Assembly: GCA_014896255.1 (NCBI GenBank)
Contig: JADBKT010000014.1
Location: 1-64,000 of the forward strand
Length of the DNA stretch: 64,000 bases
Source of the DNA: Hydrogenibacillus sp.
GTDB taxonomy: Bacteria; Bacillota; Bacilli; Thermicanales; DSM-22653
Reading direction: 5' to 3'
Each line of letters starts with the position of its first letter. Position 1 is the first letter of the stretch. Shown in pieces: positions 53,474-63,698 of this stretch. The position numbers were made by a program, and so were the translations under genes. A model generated the notes under the pieces. That model saw only the letters and a list, made by a program, of their open reading frames with translations. It made no database searches and was not told the origin of the DNA.

Positions 53474-54433
53474 TTACCAGAAAATGAGCCAGAGGACGGC
53501 AGTTGCGGCCGCAAACGCCTCAAACGCCCAAAAAACGAAGACGACCCGCCATTCGCTCCAGCCGGCAAGTTCAAAATGGTGGTGCAGCGGACTCATGCGA
53601 AAAATCCGTTTGCCCCTCAGCTTAAACGACGCGACCTGCAAAATGACGCTGAGCGTCTCGACGACGAACAATCCTCCCAGCCAGACGAGCAACAGTTCCG
53701 TCTTGGTGAGAAGAGCCGACGCGGCGAGCGCCCCGCCGATGGCCAACGACCCGGTATCGCCCATAAACACCCGCGCCGGGTGCGCGTTGAAAAACAAAAA
53801 ACCGACGAGCGCGCCGGCGAGCGCGGCGTCGAAAACGGCAAGATCGAAACGCGAACCGTACCAGGCGATGATCGCGTAAGCCGCAAAAGCCACGGCCGCC
53901 GCGCCGGCGGCAAGGCCGTCCAACCCGTCGGTGATGTTGACGGCGTTCGTCGTGGCCAAAAAAATGAGCAGGATCCACAGCATAAAGCCCCAACCGATCT
54001 CAAAACGCCCGAAGGCATACGTCTCGAGCGTCGTCGAATAACCGCTCTGGATGTACTGAACATAAAAAACAGCGGCGATCAACGTTTGGGCGATGAGTTT
54101 CTGCCGCGCCGTAAGCCCCAGATTGCGCCGGAAGGCGATCTTGATGCCGTCGTCCAGTCCCCCGACGATGCCGTAGGCGACAAAGGCAAAGGCGGCCAAA
54201 AACAGCTCGGAAGACGGATAGGCGAACAGAAACGCCGAAAGCAGAGCGGCGGGCACGAATATCAGGCCGCCCATCGTCGGCGTCCCCGCTTTCTTCAGAT
54301 GCCACGCCGGTCCTTCGTCGCGGATCGTCTGCCCGAATTTCCACCGGCGAAGAAGCGGGATGACGATCGGTCCGACGATCAGCGCGGCGAGCAAGGCCAG
54401 CGCAAACGCCGCGCTGAGAATGCGAATCGGCAT
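53474..54433 (-). CDS. mraY: Phospho-N-acetylmuramoyl-pentapeptide transferase
   Basis: GPAWHLKKAGTPTMGGLIF, TTNAVNITDGLDGLAAG, FFNAHPARVFMGDTGSLAIGGALA, MSPLHHHFELAGW. Confidence 0.97.
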   Translation of the reverse strand: MPIRILSAAFALALLAALIVGPIVIPLLRRWKFGQTIRDEGPAWHLKKAGTPTMGGLIFVPAALLSAFLFAYPSSELFLAAFAFVAYGIVGGLDDGIKIAFRRNLGLTARQKLIAQTLIAAVFYVQYIQSGYSTTLETYAFGRFEIGWGFMLWILLIFLATTNAVNITDGLDGLAAGAAAVAFAAYAIIAWYGSRFDLAVFDAALAGALVGFLFFNAHPARVFMGDTGSLAIGGALAASALLTKTELLLVWLGGLFVVETLSVILQVASFKLRGKRIFRMSPLHHHFELAGWSEWRVVFVFWAFEAFAAATAVLWLIFW

Positions 54434-54434
54434 C

Positions 54435-55901
54435 TCATCTCACCCCTCCGTCGTCGGCGTAAGGCGCATCATCGGCGTTCGTCGGGGGTTCGCCTTCCGT
54501 CCCCGCCGCGTCCTCCAACGCCTGAACGACCGTCTCCAAGGCGGCGGCGCGGGACGCTTTGACAAGGACAACAGCATCGGGCCGCGCGTAGACCCTAAGC
54601 GCGGCGATCAGCGCCGCGCGATCGGTGAAATGCCGAGCCGCCAAGCCGCGGCGCTTGAGCGCGCGGGTCAGCGTCTCGATCATCTCGCCCACCGTCAGCA
54701 CCGTGATCCGCTCAAACGCCCGTTCTTCGGCCAGCGTTTCCAAAAGCGACTCGGCATGTGCCCCGAGTTCCCCGATATCGCCCAATACGGCGATGCGATC
54801 CGAGTATCCCCGAAGCGAGGCCAAGGCGCGCACGGCCGCGCGTACCGACGTCGGCGCGGCGTTGTACGCATCGTCGATGAGCGTCATGCCGCCTATTCCG
54901 CGGACGACGCGCATCCGCCCGGGGATCGCCGGAAGGGCGCGCCACGCGGTGTTCGCCTCGTCCGCCGTCACGCCGAACAGGCGGGAGACGGCATACGCCA
55001 GTACGCCGTTAGCGCCGAGCGCCTCACCGAAAAGCGGCACGTGCAGCACCGCCTCATCCGTCGACCCTTCGTCCGTTGCCCGAACCGCCCAGAGCGTGCC
55101 TTCAAAACCCCGATCGGCGAGCAGACGATAGCGGATGCGTGCGGCCTCCGTCCGGCCGACGGTCCACCGCCTCCCGCCGAACGCCTGAAGCCATGGATGG
55201 CGGGCGATGAGAGGTTCTTCCGCCGGATAGATGAAGTCGCCGTCCGATCGCAGGCCGCACAGCAGCTCCAGCTTCGCATCGGCGATCGCCTCCCGCGACC
55301 CGAGATGACCGATGTGCGCCTCACCGATGTTCGTCACGACGCCCACGTCCGGCTCCGCACACTCGGCCAGCCTACGAATCTCCCCGGCATGGTTCATGCC
55401 CATCTCGACGACCGCCAGATCATGGGCCGCGCCCAGCCGAAGCAGCGTGAGCGGCAGGCCGATGTCGTTGTTCTGGTTGCCTTCGGAGGCGAGCACCCGG
55501 TAGCGGGCGCCGAGCGCCTGAGCGAGGAGCGCTTTCGTCGTCGTCTTGCCGTTCGAACCGGTGACGGCGATCACCGGTCGACCGAAGCGACGGCGGTTCA
55601 ACCGGGCCAGATCCATGAGCGTCCGCCGCGTGTCGTCGACGACGAACACCACGCCGTCTTCCGGCGGAGGACCGTGATCTTGTTGCCACAGAGCCGCCTG
55701 CGCCCCCTTGCGGAAGGCTTCGCGCACGAAGTCGTGGCCGTCGAAACGCGCGCCGACGATCGGCACATACAGCGCCCCGGAGCGGATCGTCCGCGTGTCG
55801 ATGGAGACGGAGGAAAGCGGCACCGCCGCGAGGTCCTCCGGCGGTGTTCCGATCTCCGCCAACGCCACGTGGCGGCGCACGTCTTCCAGCGTCAGGAGCA
55901 T
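54435..55901 (-). CDS. murF: UDP-N-acetylmuramoyl-tripeptide--D-alanyl-D-alanine ligase
   Basis: VIAVTGSNGKTTTKALLAQALG, LPLTLLRLGAAHDLAVVEMGMNHAGEIRRLAECAEPDVGVVTNIGEAHIGHLGS. Confidence 0.95.
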   Translation of the reverse strand: MLLTLEDVRRHVALAEIGTPPEDLAAVPLSSVSIDTRTIRSGALYVPIVGARFDGHDFVREAFRKGAQAALWQQDHGPPPEDGVVFVVDDTRRTLMDLARLNRRRFGRPVIAVTGSNGKTTTKALLAQALGARYRVLASEGNQNNDIGLPLTLLRLGAAHDLAVVEMGMNHAGEIRRLAECAEPDVGVVTNIGEAHIGHLGSREAIADAKLELLCGLRSDGDFIYPAEEPLIARHPWLQAFGGRRWTVGRTEAARIRYRLLADRGFEGTLWAVRATDEGSTDEAVLHVPLFGEALGANGVLAYAVSRLFGVTADEANTAWRALPAIPGRMRVVRGIGGMTLIDDAYNAAPTSVRAAVRALASLRGYSDRIAVLGDIGELGAHAESLLETLAEERAFERITVLTVGEMIETLTRALKRRGLAARHFTDRAALIAALRVYARPDAVVLVKASRAAALETVVQALEDAAGTEGEPPTNADDAPYADDGGVR

Positions 55902-57442
55902 CGGTATCCCGCCTTCTCGAGCGCCCGGCGCGCTTCGAGTCGATCGTCGAACGGATGGACGACGCCGCGGATGATCTGCCCCGTCTCATGCCCTTTCCCG
56001 GCGATGAGCACCACGTCCCCGGCTTCGGCGGCTTGAATCGCCCGACCGATCGCCTCCCGGCGATCGGTCAAAGACGCCGTCCGCGCCCGTGCCGCCTGCG
56101 GGATGCCGGCGAGGACATCGGCGATGATCCGCTCCGGATCCTCGTCCCGCGGATTGTCCGACGTCACCCAGAGCAGGTCCGCCCCCTCGGCGACCGCCGC
56201 CCCCATCAGCGGCCGCTTGCGCGGGTCGCGATTGCCGCCGGCGCCGAAGACGGCGATCAAGCGACCGGCCGTGATCGGCCTAAGCGCAGCGAGGACGCTT
56301 TTTAAACCGTCCGGCGTATGCGCATAATCGACGAAAACGCCGAACGGCTGTCCGCAATCGATGCGCTCAAGCCGCCCCGGCACGGAAGTGACCGCGTTCA
56401 GCGATCGGGCGATCGATGCCAACGCGATTCCGTAGGCATGGGCGCTTGCGGCGGCGGCCAACGCGTTTTCCACGTTGTGTCGGCCGATCAGCGGCAGATG
56501 CACCGGATGCGCCTCGCCCGCCGCCGAGCGCAGCACGAACGCCGTTTTCCGGACGCCCAAAACGACATCGGTCGCCACGAGATCGACACCGCTCATAAAC
56601 CGATCCGCCGCCGACTCCCCGTCCCGTAGGACGGCATAGCGGACGATGGGTTGTACCGTCTCCCGGGCGAAGTCGTCCGAAGCGGGATCGTTCGCATTCA
56701 AAACGGCCGCGCGGGCCCGGGCGCCGTTCTTCCGACGGAGACCGAAATCTCCGCCGAGCAGATGAAACAGGCGGCCTTTCGCCGCGCGGTAGGCGTCCAT
56801 CGTTCCGTGATAATCCAGATGATCCTGCGTCAGATTGGTAAAGACGGCCTGGCAAAACGGAAGTCCCGCCGTCCGTCCCTGATCGAGGGCGTGCGACGAG
56901 ACTTCCATCACCACCGCCCGCATGCCCGTTTCGCGCATGCGCGCGAGCGTCCGAAAGAGCGTCACCGGATCCGGCGTCGTCGCCGTCGCCGCTTCGACCA
57001 CGTCCCCGTAAGCGATCTCCACCGTCCCGATGAGCCCCGTGTCGACGCCGTGGCGCTCAAGCAGTTGGCGGATGAGCGAGGTCGTCGTCGTCTTCCCGTT
57101 CGTCCCCGTCACCCCGATGACGTCCAGCTCCGCTCCCGGCGACCCGTAGAAGACATTGAGCAGAAGCGAAAGAACGCGTTTCGGTTCGGCGACCTCGACC
57201 GCCGCCGAAAAAAGATCCGCCGCGCGCTCCCCGAAGCCGCGGGCGACGACCGCCGCCCGTGCTCCGGCGCGGGCGGCATCGGAGAGAAAACGATGCCCGT
57301 CGGTCACCGTCCCGGGCAGGGCGACGAACAACTCCCCCGGCCGCACGGCGCGGGAATCGATGGCGATGCCTTCGATCTCGACTGTCGGATCGCCGTACAA
57401 GCGGGCGGTGCGTAGCGGATCGATCAGCGTCTCGAGCCTCAT
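55892..57442 (-). CDS. murE: UDP-MurNAc-tripeptide synthetase MurE
   Basis: GVTGTNGKTTTTSLIRQLLERHG, TTPDPVTLFRTLARMRETGMRAVVMEVSSHALDQGR, VFTNLTQDHLDYHGTMDAYRAAKGRLF. ATG 57442. Confidence 0.95.
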   Translation of the reverse strand: MRLETLIDPLRTARLYGDPTVEIEGIAIDSRAVRPGELFVALPGTVTDGHRFLSDAARAGARAAVVARGFGERAADLFSAAVEVAEPKRVLSLLLNVFYGSPGAELDVIGVTGTNGKTTTTSLIRQLLERHGVDTGLIGTVEIAYGDVVEAATATTPDPVTLFRTLARMRETGMRAVVMEVSSHALDQGRTAGLPFCQAVFTNLTQDHLDYHGTMDAYRAAKGRLFHLLGGDFGLRRKNGARARAAVLNANDPASDDFARETVQPIVRYAVLRDGESAADRFMSGVDLVATDVVLGVRKTAFVLRSAAGEAHPVHLPLIGRHNVENALAAAASAHAYGIALASIARSLNAVTSVPGRLERIDCGQPFGVFVDYAHTPDGLKSVLAALRPITAGRLIAVFGAGGNRDPRKRPLMGAAVAEGADLLWVTSDNPRDEDPERIIADVLAGIPQAARARTASLTDRREAIGRAIQAAEAGDVVLIAGKGHETGQIIRGVVHPFDDRLEARRALEKAGYRCS

Positions 57443-57548
57443 CGGATTCGCCCTTTCTGTCATCTTAGCCGAGTATGCCTTCGTTTTAATCCGTTCAAAC
57501 CTTACTCGTTTTCCCTCGAAATTGCAAGATGGAACGGGGCGTCGACCG

Positions 57549-59474
57549 TCACGGCGATGCCTTTCCGAGGTAGATACGCACCTTGCTGCCCTGCGGCAGC
57601 TTCGTTCCCGGCGCCGGCGCCTGATCGACGACGACGTCGCCTTGGCCCTCGACTTCCAGCGGCAGCGTATAGAAACTCCGGCGGATGTCGGCGACGCGCA
57701 TGCCGATGAGGTTCGGCACTTCCATCGGCGGCATTTCCGGATAGATATACTTTGACTTCTTGATTCCCCCGCTTCGCGGCGGCACACCCAGATAATGCAG
57801 CGTATCGTCGATCACCCGACCGACGATCGGCGCGGCGACGACCCCGCCGAACTGAATGCCCTGCGGGTGATCAACGGCGATGTAGACGACGATTTCCGGA
57901 TCGTCCGCCGGCGCGAACCCGATAAAAGAGACGATGTACTCGTTCGTCAAATACCGTCCGTCGGGTCCGACCTTCTGCGCCGTCCCGGTCTTGCCGCCGA
58001 CGCGGTAACCGTCGATGTAGGCGCGGCTGCCGGTGCCGTTCGCCACGACGGACTCCAACGCCCGCCGCACCTCTTTCGACGTCGCTTCGGAGACGACCTG
58101 CCGTTTGACCTCCGGTTCTGTCGCTTGAAGCACCGCTTTCGTCTTCGCGTCGACGATCGCCCGGGCGATGTGCGGGCGGTACAGCGTCCCGCCGTTCACA
58201 GCGGCGGAGACGGCCATCGCCTGCTGGATCGGCGTCACCGACACGCCTTGTCCGAACGCCGTCGTGGCCAGTTCCACCGGCCCCATGCGGGCTTCCGAGA
58301 AGAGCAAACCCTTCGCTTCGCCGCGCAGATCAATGCCCGTCTTCTCTCCGAAGCCGAAATCACGCACATATTTCATCAGTGTCTCCGTGCCCAGCCGAAG
58401 CCCCAGTTCCACAAAACCGGGGTTACACGAATTTTCAACGACCTGAAGAAACGTCTGATCGCCGTGTCCCCCGGCCTTCCAGCAGCGGATCCTGGCGCCG
58501 GAGACCATAATGTATCCGGGATCATAAAAATGTTCGCGATCGAGGTCGACTTTCTTCTCTTCCAACGCCGCGGCCAGGGTGATGATTTTGAACGTCGACC
58601 CCGGTTCGTACATGCGCCAGATCGGCTGGTTGCGGTTGTACACTTCCGCGGGATACGCCCGGTAATCCGCCGGGTCGAACGTCGGGTAGGAAGCCATCGC
58701 CAGCACGTCGCCGTTTTTGGGATCGACGACCAGGCCGACGATGCTTTTCGGCGCATACGTCTGCCAGGCGTCCTCCATCTCCCGTTCCAAGATCTGTTGA
58801 ACCCCCACGTCGAGCGTCGTCACCAAATCCGCCCCGCCCTGCGGGGGAATGTAACGCGTCGGCTGCCCCGGCATGCGCTGCCCGCGGGCGTCGGCATAAA
58901 AAGCGATCGCTCCCCGACGTCCGGAAAGCACGTCGTCGTAGACGAGTTCCAAGCCGGTCAAACCTTGATTGTCGACGCCGGTAAAGCCGAGCACGTGCGC
59001 GGCCAACGTTCCGTACGGGTACACCCGCCGGTAATCTTCGGCGACATAGATACCGGGCAGATTGAGCCGGCGCACGGCCTCCGCCTTATCCAGATCGAGC
59101 CGCCGCCCTTCCGGGGCGATGCGCACGATGAGCTGCCGTTTGGACATGAGCGGCACCAGCTTCTCGGCGCTCATTCCGAGCGCCTGCGCGAGTCGCTCCG
59201 CCGAATCCGCGACGTCCTCGATCTGCGCCGGGACGGCGAGCACGCTCGGTGCGCTCTCGTTGTCGACCAAGACCACGCCGTTTCGGTCCAAAATCCGTCC
59301 GCGCGGGGCTTCAAACGGCACATCCCGCGTCCACAGCGCCTCGGCCCGGGCGAGCAGCCAATCGCCTTGAACGAGCATCAAATCCGCCAGGCGCAGGACA
59401 ATGACGATAAGCCCGGCCCAGACCAGGAGGCCGAACAGGACGATACGGCGGCGAACGGTTCGGTTCGTCGTCAC
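57549..59474 (-). CDS. spoVD: Penicillin-binding protein with PASTA domain (SpoVD-like)
   Basis: PRGRILDRNGVVL, YEPGSTFKIITLAAALEE, KTGTAQ, C-terminal MEVPNLIGMRVADIRRSF.. PASTA. Confidence 0.9.
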   Translation of the reverse strand: MTTNRTVRRRIVLFGLLVWAGLIVIVLRLADLMLVQGDWLLARAEALWTRDVPFEAPRGRILDRNGVVLVDNESAPSVLAVPAQIEDVADSAERLAQALGMSAEKLVPLMSKRQLIVRIAPEGRRLDLDKAEAVRRLNLPGIYVAEDYRRVYPYGTLAAHVLGFTGVDNQGLTGLELVYDDVLSGRRGAIAFYADARGQRMPGQPTRYIPPQGGADLVTTLDVGVQQILEREMEDAWQTYAPKSIVGLVVDPKNGDVLAMASYPTFDPADYRAYPAEVYNRNQPIWRMYEPGSTFKIITLAAALEEKKVDLDREHFYDPGYIMVSGARIRCWKAGGHGDQTFLQVVENSCNPGFVELGLRLGTETLMKYVRDFGFGEKTGIDLRGEAKGLLFSEARMGPVELATTAFGQGVSVTPIQQAMAVSAAVNGGTLYRPHIARAIVDAKTKAVLQATEPEVKRQVVSEATSKEVRRALESVVANGTGSRAYIDGYRVGGKTGTAQKVGPDGRYLTNEYIVSFIGFAPADDPEIVVYIAVDHPQGIQFGGVVAAPIVGRVIDDTLHYLGVPPRSGGIKKSKYIYPEMPPMEVPNLIGMRVADIRRSFYTLPLEVEGQGDVVVDQAPAPGTKLPQGSKVRIYLGKASP

Positions 59475-59577
59475 GCGCGGCCCCTCCAACCGTGACAGAG
59501 TGGATCGATGAGACAAGATATACTCCACTGTATGTCCCGGTGAAAAGGGTTAGAACGCCGCGTCCGGCTGCTTAGGC

Positions 59578-61632
59578 CTACGGCGACGGACTCGATTCAG
59601 CGGGTGTTTGGACCGCCGGCGCGAAAGTGACGTGCACCGTTTGCCCCGGAGTCACCGGACTGCCCGGCGCCGGATCTTGCGCCACGGCAAAACCTTCCCC
59701 GTCGAAGCGCCCGACGAGGCCTGACCGAGCCAGCGCACGGGCGACGTCGCGCTTCGATTGCCCGCGGAAATCGGGAAGCCGCCCGCCGGCGGGATCAGAC
59801 TCCCCGGTGTTCCCGGTTCCCTCAGCCGGACTTTCGGCCGTTTGAGGCTTCCCGGCGGCTTTTTTCGCATCGGTCTTGGGCTTTGAGGCGCCCGATTCGT
59901 CCGGAGCGGCGTCCGGCGGGACGTTCAAGTAGGTCAACGTCTGCGCCATAATCTCCTTAAAGATCGGCGACACGACTTCCCCGCTCGTCGGCGCCTCGAT
60001 GTCCGGCTCGTCGACGACGACGTAGACGAGCACCTCCGGATCGTCCAGCGGTGCGAAACCGATGAACGAATAAATATACGCCCCCGCCTTATAGCGTCCG
60101 TCCGCTCCCAGCTTTTGCGCCGTTCCCGTTTTTCCGGCGATGCGGTATCCGTCCAAGGCATACGCGCGCCCCGTCCCGTCCGGCGACGCGACGACGCTTA
60201 GCATCGCCTCCCGTACTTTCGCCGACGCCTGCGGCGTGATCACCTGCCGGACGAACGTCGGGCCGTGCTCTTCCAGCACGATGCCGTCATCGTGTCGCTC
60301 AATGCGCTCAATGACATACGGCTTCATCAATTTTCCGCCGTTGATCGCCGCGCTGACCGCCGTCACCATCTGCATCGGCGTGACGGTCAGCGTCTGCCCG
60401 TACGTCGTCGTGGCGATGTCGCGCGGCGGAGCCTTCATCATATCCGGGAGCTTTCCGCTCGCTTCGCCGGGGATGTCGATCCCCGTTTTCGCGCCGAACC
60501 CGAAGGCGTCGTAATATTGTGCGAGCTTGGACCGCCCGAGCCGCTCATAGCCGAGGATCGTCATCCCGACGTTGCTCGAACGGGCAAACGCCTCGGCGAA
60601 GGTGATCGTCCCCCAGCCTTTGGCGCTGTTCCAATCGCGGATCGGCGGTCGGATCTCTTTCGACTGGTAGACGCCGGCTTGATACGTTTCCTCCGGATGA
60701 TAGACGCCTTCATTGATCGCCGCGGCCAGGGTGATCGTCTTGAACGTCGATCCCGGCTCAAACGTAAACGACACCGGCAGATTGATGTAGTTTTCGATGC
60801 GGCTGTAGTCGTTCGGATCAAAATGCGGCCGCGAGGCGAGCGCGTACACTTCCATCGTCTTCGGATTCACGACGACGGCCAGCATGTGTGCCGCCCGGAA
60901 CCGTTCGGCGGCATGATCGAGCGCTTCTTCGACGAACTGCTGGATGGCGCGGTCGATCGTCAGCACGACGTCCTTGCCGTCGATCGGCGGCTCATACGAC
61001 TGCACGCCGGCGGGCAGCGGTCGGCCCAAATTGTCCACAAGCAGCGTCTCCTGTCCGTTTTGACCGGCCAACACGTCGTCAAGCGCAGCTTCAAGCCCCA
61101 TACGCGGCGTGCCGTCTTTGTCGACATACCCCAGCGTATGCGCGAGAAACGCGCCAAACGGGTAATACCGCCGACGATCCTCGACGAAGACGATGCCCGG
61201 CAACCGGAGCTGTTCGATGGCCTCCTTGACCTCCGGAGACACCTTCCACCCGCCGGGACGAAATTCGACCTGGTAGCGGCCCGACTGGCGCATGATCGAC
61301 GTCAGTCGTTCGGCGGACATGTCGATCAGCGGCGCCAGCGCTTCCGCCGTCCGCTCCACGTCGACGACGTGTGACGGCGCCTCCGGACTTAAGACGGCCA
61401 CGACGTTGTACGCCGGCCCGTCCACGGCCAGCGGCGTCCCGTGGCGGTCATAGATGGTGCCGCGTTTGGCGGGAATCGACTCTTTGGAGAGCCACTGCGC
61501 ATAGGCCCGGGACTTCAAATCGCCGGGATCGAAGGCTTGGAGATAGACGAGACGGGTAATGACGGACAAGAAAAACAGAAAAAACAGCATCCCGACGAAT
61601 GCGCCGCGCCCCGTCATCCGCCGACCGTTCAC
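59578..61632 (-). CDS. pbpB: Division penicillin-binding protein 2B-like (FtsI) with PASTA domain
   Basis: PAKRGTIYDRHGTPLAVDG, FEPGSTFKTITLAAAINEG, ARSSNVGM, GKTGTAQKLG; C-terminal PASTA. Confidence 0.92.
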   Translation of the reverse strand: MNGRRMTGRGAFVGMLFFLFFLSVITRLVYLQAFDPGDLKSRAYAQWLSKESIPAKRGTIYDRHGTPLAVDGPAYNVVAVLSPEAPSHVVDVERTAEALAPLIDMSAERLTSIMRQSGRYQVEFRPGGWKVSPEVKEAIEQLRLPGIVFVEDRRRYYPFGAFLAHTLGYVDKDGTPRMGLEAALDDVLAGQNGQETLLVDNLGRPLPAGVQSYEPPIDGKDVVLTIDRAIQQFVEEALDHAAERFRAAHMLAVVVNPKTMEVYALASRPHFDPNDYSRIENYINLPVSFTFEPGSTFKTITLAAAINEGVYHPEETYQAGVYQSKEIRPPIRDWNSAKGWGTITFAEAFARSSNVGMTILGYERLGRSKLAQYYDAFGFGAKTGIDIPGEASGKLPDMMKAPPRDIATTTYGQTLTVTPMQMVTAVSAAINGGKLMKPYVIERIERHDDGIVLEEHGPTFVRQVITPQASAKVREAMLSVVASPDGTGRAYALDGYRIAGKTGTAQKLGADGRYKAGAYIYSFIGFAPLDDPEVLVYVVVDEPDIEAPTSGEVVSPIFKEIMAQTLTYLNVPPDAAPDESGASKPKTDAKKAAGKPQTAESPAEGTGNTGESDPAGGRLPDFRGQSKRDVARALARSGLVGRFDGEGFAVAQDPAPGSPVTPGQTVHVTFAPAVQTPAESSPSP

Positions 61633-62099
61633 GGCCGTCCGTCCACCTCGGACTCATAAGCAGCCGCCGGCGAACGCTCGCCGCCCGGCGAAAGCGCGGC
61701 GGATTGGACCGTGGTGATGACCTTCACCCCGTCGGGACGCGGTCTTAAACCGTGTTCACGGGCGATGGCGATGATGCGCGACGGACGGCCAAGTTCGACG
61801 ACCTCCACGGAAAGCCGCGCGTTTTCTTTCTCCAAGGCGCGGATCTCGCGCTCCACCCCGGTCAGGCGGTCGTTCAACGCCACGGCCTCGGCGAATCGGG
61901 ACAACACGAACAAGAAGACCAGCGCCGACAGGACGACATATGATAAGTACAACACTTTCTCCCCGGGCAACAACCCTGCGCCTTTCGCGGCATCCCGCGA
62001 GGCGGCGCGGGGGACGGCCGGCGTTCGTGGAAGACCGGGGGCCAAGACAGCGCCCGAAGTTTTGATCGCCGCATTGCCTTCGACGTAATACCGCGCCAT
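61629..62099 (-). CDS. ftsL: Cell division protein FtsL-like
   Basis: One TM segment followed by coiled coil (RLTGVEREIRALEKENARLSVEVVELGRPSRIIAIAREHGLRPRPDGVKVI); between rsmH and pbpB. Confidence 0.85.
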   Translation of the reverse strand: MARYYVEGNAAIKTSGAVLAPGLPRTPAVPRAASRDAAKGAGLLPGEKVLYLSYVVLSALVFLFVLSRFAEAVALNDRLTGVEREIRALEKENARLSVEVVELGRPSRIIAIAREHGLRPRPDGVKVITTVQSAALSPGGERSPAAAYESEVDGRP

Positions 62100-62134
62100 C
62101 GTGATCCCTCCTTGTCGCGATGTTCTTCACCTTC

Positions 62135-63082
62135 TCACGGTAAACGCTCGGCGACGCGCAGCTTGGCCGAGCGCGCGCGCGGATTTTCGGCGATCTCTTC
62201 CGCCGACGGCGAAATCGGTCGGCGGGTGATGAGTTTGAGGATCGGCGTCCGATCGCACGGCAGGTGCGGCGGAAGATCCAGATCGGCACACGGATCGGCG
62301 GCGGAGCGGAACGTCTCTTTGACGATCCGGTCTTCCAGCGAATGAAAACTGATCACCGCGACGCGCCCGCCCGGCGCCAGGCGCTGTACGGCCGCCTTCA
62401 GGCTGATCCGCAGGCTCTGAAGTTCGTCGTTCACCGCGATGCGCAACGCCTGAAACGTCCGCTTCGCCGGATGCGGTCCGCTCCGCCTTGCCGGGGCCGG
62501 GATCGCCGCCTTGACGAGTTCGGCGAGCTCCACGGTCGAACGGATCGGCCGCCTCGAGCGTGCCCGAACGATCGCCCGCGCGATCGCCCGGGCAAAACGC
62601 TCTTCTCCGTATATCCGGATGATCTCCGCGAGCGCCGCCTCGTCGGCCGTATTGACCAGCTCGTAGGCCGTCGTCCGCTGCGAGCGGTCCATGCGCATGT
62701 CCAGCGGCGCGTCGTGCTGATAGCTGAATCCGCGTTCCGCCACATCCAACTGCGGAGAAGAGACGCCGAGGTCGTACAGCACGCCGTCGACCGCCCGGAT
62801 GCCGAGATCGGACAAAATCCGATCGATTTCGGCAAAATTCGCATGCACCAGCGCAAACGTTCCCCTGCTCGGGATCGACCGAAGCACCGTCTCCCCCGCT
62901 CGGATCGCCTCTTCATCGCGATCGACGGCGATGAGCCGCCCGTCGCGAAGGCGCTTGAATATTTCTACACTGTGACCGCCGCGGCCGAACGTACAGTCGA
63001 CGTACGTACCGTCCGGACGGATGCGGAGCATCTCGATCGCTTCGTCCCTCAGAACCGGGATGTGCGCCGCGTATTCGCCCAT
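62135..63082 (-). CDS. rsmH: 16S rRNA (cytosine1402-N4)-methyltransferase
   Basis: HIPVLRDEAIEMLRIRPDGTYVDCTFGRGGHS, LYDLGVSSPQLDVAERGFSYQHDAPLDMRMD, VISFHSLEDRIVKETFR. Confidence 0.96.
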   Translation of the reverse strand: MGEYAAHIPVLRDEAIEMLRIRPDGTYVDCTFGRGGHSVEIFKRLRDGRLIAVDRDEEAIRAGETVLRSIPSRGTFALVHANFAEIDRILSDLGIRAVDGVLYDLGVSSPQLDVAERGFSYQHDAPLDMRMDRSQRTTAYELVNTADEAALAEIIRIYGEERFARAIARAIVRARSRRPIRSTVELAELVKAAIPAPARRSGPHPAKRTFQALRIAVNDELQSLRISLKAAVQRLAPGGRVAVISFHSLEDRIVKETFRSAADPCADLDLPPHLPCDRTPILKLITRRPISPSAEEIAENPRARSAKLRVAERLP

Positions 63083-63114
63083 CGTCGTTCGTTCATCCTT
63101 GTCTTTTTCCGCAG

Positions 63115-63546
63115 TCAAAGATCAAAGTCGATGAGTTTTTCCGCCGTCTCCGCCACCAGCGCGCTCTGCGCCGCCGCATACGCTTCCCAGCGCCCTTCTT
63201 CCCAGATCTCCAGGCGGTTCATGACGCCGATGACGACACACGCCTTTTCGATCCCGGCGTATGCCAAAAGCGGCTTGGGGATGGTGATCCGCCCCTGGCG
63301 ATCGAATTCCGCCTCCACCGCGCCGGAAAAGAAGAAGCGCGTAAAGGCCCGGGCGTCGGCTTTCGTAAACGGAAGGGCGCGGAGCTTCTGAGCCAGTTTT
63401 TCCCACTCGTCCATCGGATAAACGAACAGCGACTGTTCCAGACCCCGCGTAAGGATGACGCGTTCCCCGAGCGCGTCGCGAAATTTCGACGGAATGGTGA
63501 GACGCCCTTTGTCATCGAGCATATGGCGGTGCTCTCCGAGCAACAT
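63115..63546 (-). CDS. mraZ: Transcriptional regulator MraZ
   Basis: MLLGEHRHMLDDKGRLTIPSKFRDALGERVILTRGLEQSLFVYPMDEWEKL, DRQGRITIPKPLLAYAGI. Confidence 0.97.
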   Translation of the reverse strand: MLLGEHRHMLDDKGRLTIPSKFRDALGERVILTRGLEQSLFVYPMDEWEKLAQKLRALPFTKADARAFTRFFFSGAVEAEFDRQGRITIPKPLLAYAGIEKACVVIGVMNRLEIWEEGRWEAYAAAQSALVAETAEKLIDFDL

Positions 63547-63621
63547 GGACTTCTCCTCCATTCCTCTCCACTTCGCCCCACTTTCAACCACATCATATCC
63601 ATTCGACGGCCAAACAAAAAA

Positions 63622-63639
63622 TCCTGCCTGGCGGCAGGA
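63622..63639. terminator. Bidirectional terminator-like hairpin between ahcY and mraZ
   Basis: TCCTGCC-TGGC-GGCAGGA flanked by A6 and T6 runs. Confidence 0.85.
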
Positions 63640-63698
63640 CTTTTTTCAAAAAACTGGTGTTCGATTCCGCTGTTCGGCGTCGGGGCACCGCGGGCGCG

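Noticed and set aside
54360-61374. Plus-strand ORFs of 558, 566 and 369 aa opposite murF, spoVD and pbpB
   Set aside because: Shadow ORFs; the minus-strand products match well-known families throughout.
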